From positions 1,920,765 through 1,984,764 of the forward strand of contig CAADRB010000012.1 in NCBI GenBank assembly GCA_900708905.1: a stretch of 64,000 nt of DNA, written 5' to 3'. The position numbers and the translations under genes were made by a program. Source of the DNA: Hymenolepis diminuta (lineage: Eukaryota > Platyhelminthes > Cestoda > Cyclophyllidea > Hymenolepididae). Below, piece by piece: positions 59,800 to 64,000 of the stretch (position 1 is the stretch's first letter; the number at the start of each line of letters is the position of its first letter). The notes below the pieces were generated by a model. It saw only the letters and a program-made list of their open reading frames with translations. It did no database searches and had not been told where the DNA came from.

Positions 59800-62700
59800 A
59801 ACAACAAAGCGGTCTCTACAGAGAAGAAAAATTGTTTATTTACCTCTTATTGATGGAGCACACTTATTTATTTACATATTGTCAGCGTTACACTTTTTAT
59901 TTTAATAAAATACACCAAAATGTATTGATTTTATTTCTTCATTAGTGATTCAAACTACTTACTTTTAATGAAATTAATCACGGTCATATAAGGTCTAGTC
60001 TCAAAGTAATTGGAATAACATGAAATATAATTGAATTGCTATGATAAATCTCCCTAATTTTCTTACAACGAAACTTCATTTAAGTCATGGGGAATTAACG
60101 AGAACTGGAAAAAAGTCTAAACAAAGTCCTGGCTAAGGAAAATCAGTTGAGACACCAAATAAATATTTGATTTGACTCGACCGTCATGATTAGAACCACC
60201 GAAAATGACGATCTCCTTCTCTAAATTCATGAATATCACCTCATGGGAATTCGACCGAAATAAATGACGTGCAAAGTGGTTAGTGGTACGCTAACGCCGG
60301 CCAAAGTGATAGTAATGATCTTGCACTTTCAACTGGATCGCACTTCCTCAGGTTCAATTATTAACAATGACCTCCAGTACTTTAAGTCTTATAAAAGACG
60401 AGAGTGTGAAGGATAACAATGAATTTTCCGAAATTGCTCTTTATTTGTACTCAACGTAATATTATTTTGGTTTTTCGTCCAAGAAGTCGCATGATTCAAA
60501 ATCCCTATCTGTTATGTCTAAACGCGGTCCCCCTTACTATAACCGTTCTTTTTTATTAGAGGTACGTCTGCAATCTTGTTCTCACGCGCGCTTGCCCAAG
60601 TGACTAATATAAACTGTCTTTGTACATCCACTCATATATACAGGCTCGCAGATGCACGCTCCCTCTCATCTCCTCTGTTCCTCGTCTCTCTCTAACTTGC
60701 TTGAATCCTCGTCATCGTTTGTTCAATACATTTTTGGCTATTCAGCTCTGCTCTTAAACTGTGGCTAACTCTTACAATTTGTACTCAGCAACGCCATTAT
60801 CAAAGTGGGATACTTTTCTCTCTGAAGCATACACGGCTAGGACGGCTTTTGTCTATTGCCTATTATGTAGTTATGCAAGCTACATATGTATCAATCAAGA
60901 CTGTCATGACAAACGTTACCCAGAGTCGGGCGTTTGAACAAAGACAAATAAAACACCTGGCTAGTCTGGAAAACGAGAAGCTTGTTTTATTGACGTGTTA
61001 AATAAAAAATTTTCATTGTGAAAATGAACGGTAATCATCGCATGAACCTTTTTCTTTGGAATCGAAAATTTTGTTCAAGGAAGTGTTCGTTTTTCTCTAC
61101 TGATTGTGATTGACCGAGGCGACTGTAAATAAAATGGAAAATATTGTAAATTAGTTTTCATGGTGTAGGACTGAAAACAGTAGGTATTATGCAAATGAAT
61201 TAGAAAAACGTTACTGGAGCATTACTGTATCTTTTTATATTTTCGCTATCCGACCTAATTAATGTATAAAGTAGTTCGGAATATAAAAAATTGATGTAAA
61301 TGGAGAAATTTTTAATCAGAATTTCAAATGCGTAGAATGAAATATCGCTATATAGGTTAATTAGAAGTAGGCGAGTGAGCGAATAACACTTGAAATGACA
61401 CATGCGATTAAGTCGGCAATAAAAATAGAGAGAATGCAATGAATTTTTTTACTAGCTTCGTCCATTTTTGGGACCACAAAGTGTACCCTCTGGGGCAAAA
61501 CATGGGTTCTCTTTTTTCCAGGACTATCTTCGATGCTCTATTTCAAAGTAAAAGTCTGTTAAATAAAATTAAAAAAATCCCATCCTTATAAAGGACTTGA
61601 AAATGGGTAGTAGATGTAGCGTTTACCAATTATTGGCAGGCAGTCATGAGACAGGTAAAGAAACAGTTTAAATAATGCGGTGCCCACGATGAAAGGATAA
61701 AAAGGTGAAAGTGATGTTATTTAGTCATTTTACCCTTCATAAATACTACTTTATTTAAAATTCATTTCAAGCACAGTATTCGGCACAATCCCCATCAAGT
61801 TAGTTCTTGTTATTTCCCTGTATATTTTAATTTTGCTTTAACTGTACGTCAGATCGGTCGAATACACCTCTCCTGGTAGCTTAATTTCTTAATATCTCAG
61901 TAGCAATAAATGAACAATGGTTTGAATACGAAATCTTTTTATCCAACTGCAACTGATGATGCCGGTAGCTTTTAATCAGAAAAATTTAACGAAAAAATGA
62001 CCGATTGAATGAAATGTCCTTATTCCACTTTCCGAAGCATCTATTTCTATGGTTTTAGAAGCAGTTGTTATTTTCAACACTTTAATTCCCTACTATACAA
62101 GAAAACGCATTTTGAACTTAAATAGGCCATACTATAGTCTAATACGAACTACACATACACATTTTATAGACCAGCATTAATTCTTCGTGCTACCAATGAA
62201 TAGAACGTTACTTTATTTCTCAATATGTGGATGTTTAAATGACTAGCAGCACACAACAGACATAATAGGATTGAAAACCAGACAAAATTGAATCAATATT
62301 GATATTTAGTTCAATTTGTACTCACCCCTAGGGTAGTTTAGTTACACTCTTAGACTCCATTGTTGGGGGGTCGACCTAATAAGGAATATTCTATTTGTAT
62401 TGCGTTAATTTTGGAGCTATGTGGTTGGTGAGTCTTGGAATTCATTATTAGAGGCTCTAGTCACAATTTCGATCATTTATGTCTAAGAAAGGGACTACTG
62501 AATCCCAACAATTATGTAAAGGTAGGAGTGAATTCGACTTTAATGACGTGATTTTTTTCTTGTACACGAGGGATGATAAGTGCCCTGCTTGGTTTTTAAA
62601 ATTAAACGATTCTCCGGAAATGGATCAGTATTCTGTCGTTAAATTGTTTGTAAAATGTGGTAAAATCATTTGCAATATATTGGCAACAACGTTTAGAAAA

Positions 62701-64000
62701 ATGCGTTGTAAAAGTTTAATATTATATGATTTTTTACTGCTTAGATAATTAAACGGTAAGTGAGATCTTCGAAATTTATATAAATTTTGTTAAATACAAA
62801 GTGACATTTTTTAAGAATGAGTGAAATGTGAGTTCTTTTTATAGTAAGTGAACAGCATTGTTTTCCGCAATTGGAAATGTTGTTTTACGTTTCAGAAATT
62901 TAAGTTCAGGCGTAGAGAATATGACGTAGAAATGAAAAATCCTCCTAAAATCCCCCTTTTCCAAACGATTAGGCTTGCTTTTAAGAATAAATCTTTTGAT
63001 CAAAGTGTGAATATACATTGCCATCTAAGAGTTTTCCAGAGGCATTAATATTTACTGCTTCAGGACTTTTCGCTATTTCCATTCACCTCGAAATTGAGTG
63101 GCCTTCAAATTGAAGAAATTAAAGACTGTTTTCAATAACAACGATTTATTCAAATTGTTTAATTTGAGATAAATTTAAATTAAATTTTATTGATATTACT
63201 GAGGAAGAATAATTCTTTATTCTCTGTTGTAGTCTCGTTAAATTCGTTTTAAAAGGTGAATTTCATTACATATTTTGCATTATTGAAGACATGAATCGTT
63301 TTTCTAAATTCCCTTTAAAACGCAGTGAAGAATTCTTCCTGAAAGCATTTCTAAACGCACAGTTAAGCCTCGAAAATAAATTTTTGAAACGTTTATGATG
63401 TTTAAAATACGTCGGCTTGATACATAAGTTCCACAGCATTAAGTATGACTTCTAAAACCAATATTATTAAGCACGTAGTAATGTCAAATGTTTTGATACC
63501 ACTGGGAAGTGTAAGAGATAAAAGATTCTATGTGGCGAGGGAGAAGATATGAATAATGGCTATGTGTGCCTAAATAAATTTGAAAGGAGGGAAAATTGAA
63601 AGAAGTGAAAGGCAAAGTGGAGGAATTAAGCGATACAATAAATATTAGAATAAATGTTGCTGCTATTACTAATGATGGGACGACGTCATTTCGGCGTGGA
63701 CGGCGATAAAATGACTGATGGACTGATTGACAAAGTAATTAATGTTGTGGTTCAGTCGTAGTTCCTTAAGTAGGGGCAGTTGTGTGACAGTGGCAGAGAT
63801 ACACGTATAATGTTATGGTGACGAGGACTCGAATTGCATGGGCTGTAATTTCAGTCCGCTTCAACCCGTTCAAAACTCGAAATAATGGTAGTCAGAGTGA
63901 GTATTTAGCCTATTCTTGACGCATTTTATATGAAAGGGTGTTTTAATGCTGCTATAACGTAACCAACTAGGAGTTCGGATAGTAATCTAGCAGAGCCAAC
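59800..64000. other. Intergenic region to right edge
   Basis: No convincing gene on either strand; the longest frames (about 90 codons at 62479-62748) lack family resemblance and splice support. A less A+T-rich, C+T-rich segment at 60540-60800 followed by AATAAA near 60946 may be a decayed long terminal repeat. A G-rich patch lies at 63660-63880. Confidence 0.4.
59904..59909 (+). terminator. Poly(A) signal of the secreted-protein gene
   Basis: Canonical AATAAA 105 bp after the stop codon in a T-rich setting. Confidence 0.5.

Noticed and set aside
60260..60370. Possible SINE or tRNA-like sequence near AGTGGTTAGTGGTACGCTAA.
   Set aside because: No B box and no similarity to the body of the other SINE copies.
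62479..62748. Plus-strand frame of 89 codons near the right edge.
   Set aside because: No family resemblance and no splice or poly(A) context; the A+T-rich composition can yield such frames by chance.

Overview
The window is nuclear DNA of a eukaryote, most likely a parasitic flatworm and probably a low-GC tapeworm. The DNA is strongly A+T-rich by eye. Its recognisable genes are metazoan (a Par-3 polarity protein, IFT74, beta'-COP, ICA69 and a TPX2-motif protein). They are split by canonical GT-AG introns, several of only 35-44 bp, a size typical of flatworm genes. A tapeworm assignment is an inference from intron size, gene density and repeat style; a trematode cannot be excluded from sequence alone.

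Layout from left to right. (1) 1-31119, minus strand: the 5' half of a par-3 (PARD3) homologue. Five coding exons are spread over about 30 kb with introns of 0.5, 4.5, 10.8 and 12.9 kb. They encode the N-terminal oligomerisation domain and the Ser/Pro-rich linker before PDZ1; the PDZ exons should lie to the left of the window. The introns hold a decayed LINE, a tRNA-derived SINE, dispersed repeats, a strong hairpin and a two-frame reading frame of unknown nature. (2) 31120-34010: a 2.9-kb divergent gap that probably contains the promoters of par-3 and IFT74. (3) 34011-37048, plus strand: a complete seven-exon IFT74 gene (595 aa). (4) 37049-40725: repeat-rich DNA with a 305-bp LTR-like block and an unexplained 173-aa open frame. 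(5) 40726-41195, plus strand: two exons encoding only the first 137 residues of beta'-COP (COPB2); the remaining ~85% of the protein is not seen. (6) 43790-53155, minus strand: a complete ten-exon ICA69 (ICA1) gene (516 aa) whose last intron holds a second copy of the LTR-like block. (7) 55191-55841, plus strand: the coding body of a small basic TPX2-motif protein. (8) 58676-59799, plus strand: a two-exon gene for a predicted secreted protein of 195 aa that I do not recognise. (9) 59800-64000: no convincing gene.

The genes do not form a pathway. Par-3 acts in cell polarity, IFT74 in cilium assembly, COPB2 and ICA69 in Golgi and vesicle traffic, and the TPX2-like protein probably on microtubules. 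The points most worth following are the abruptly ending COPB2, a roughly 60-residue insertion inside the par-3 N-terminal domain, the 35-bp coding intron in ICA1, the paired LTR-like blocks, a family of tRNA-derived SINEs, and a gene whose initiator ATG may come from a spliced leader. All exon joins were made by hand from reading frame, phase and splice-site sequence, and were not checked against RNA or databases.
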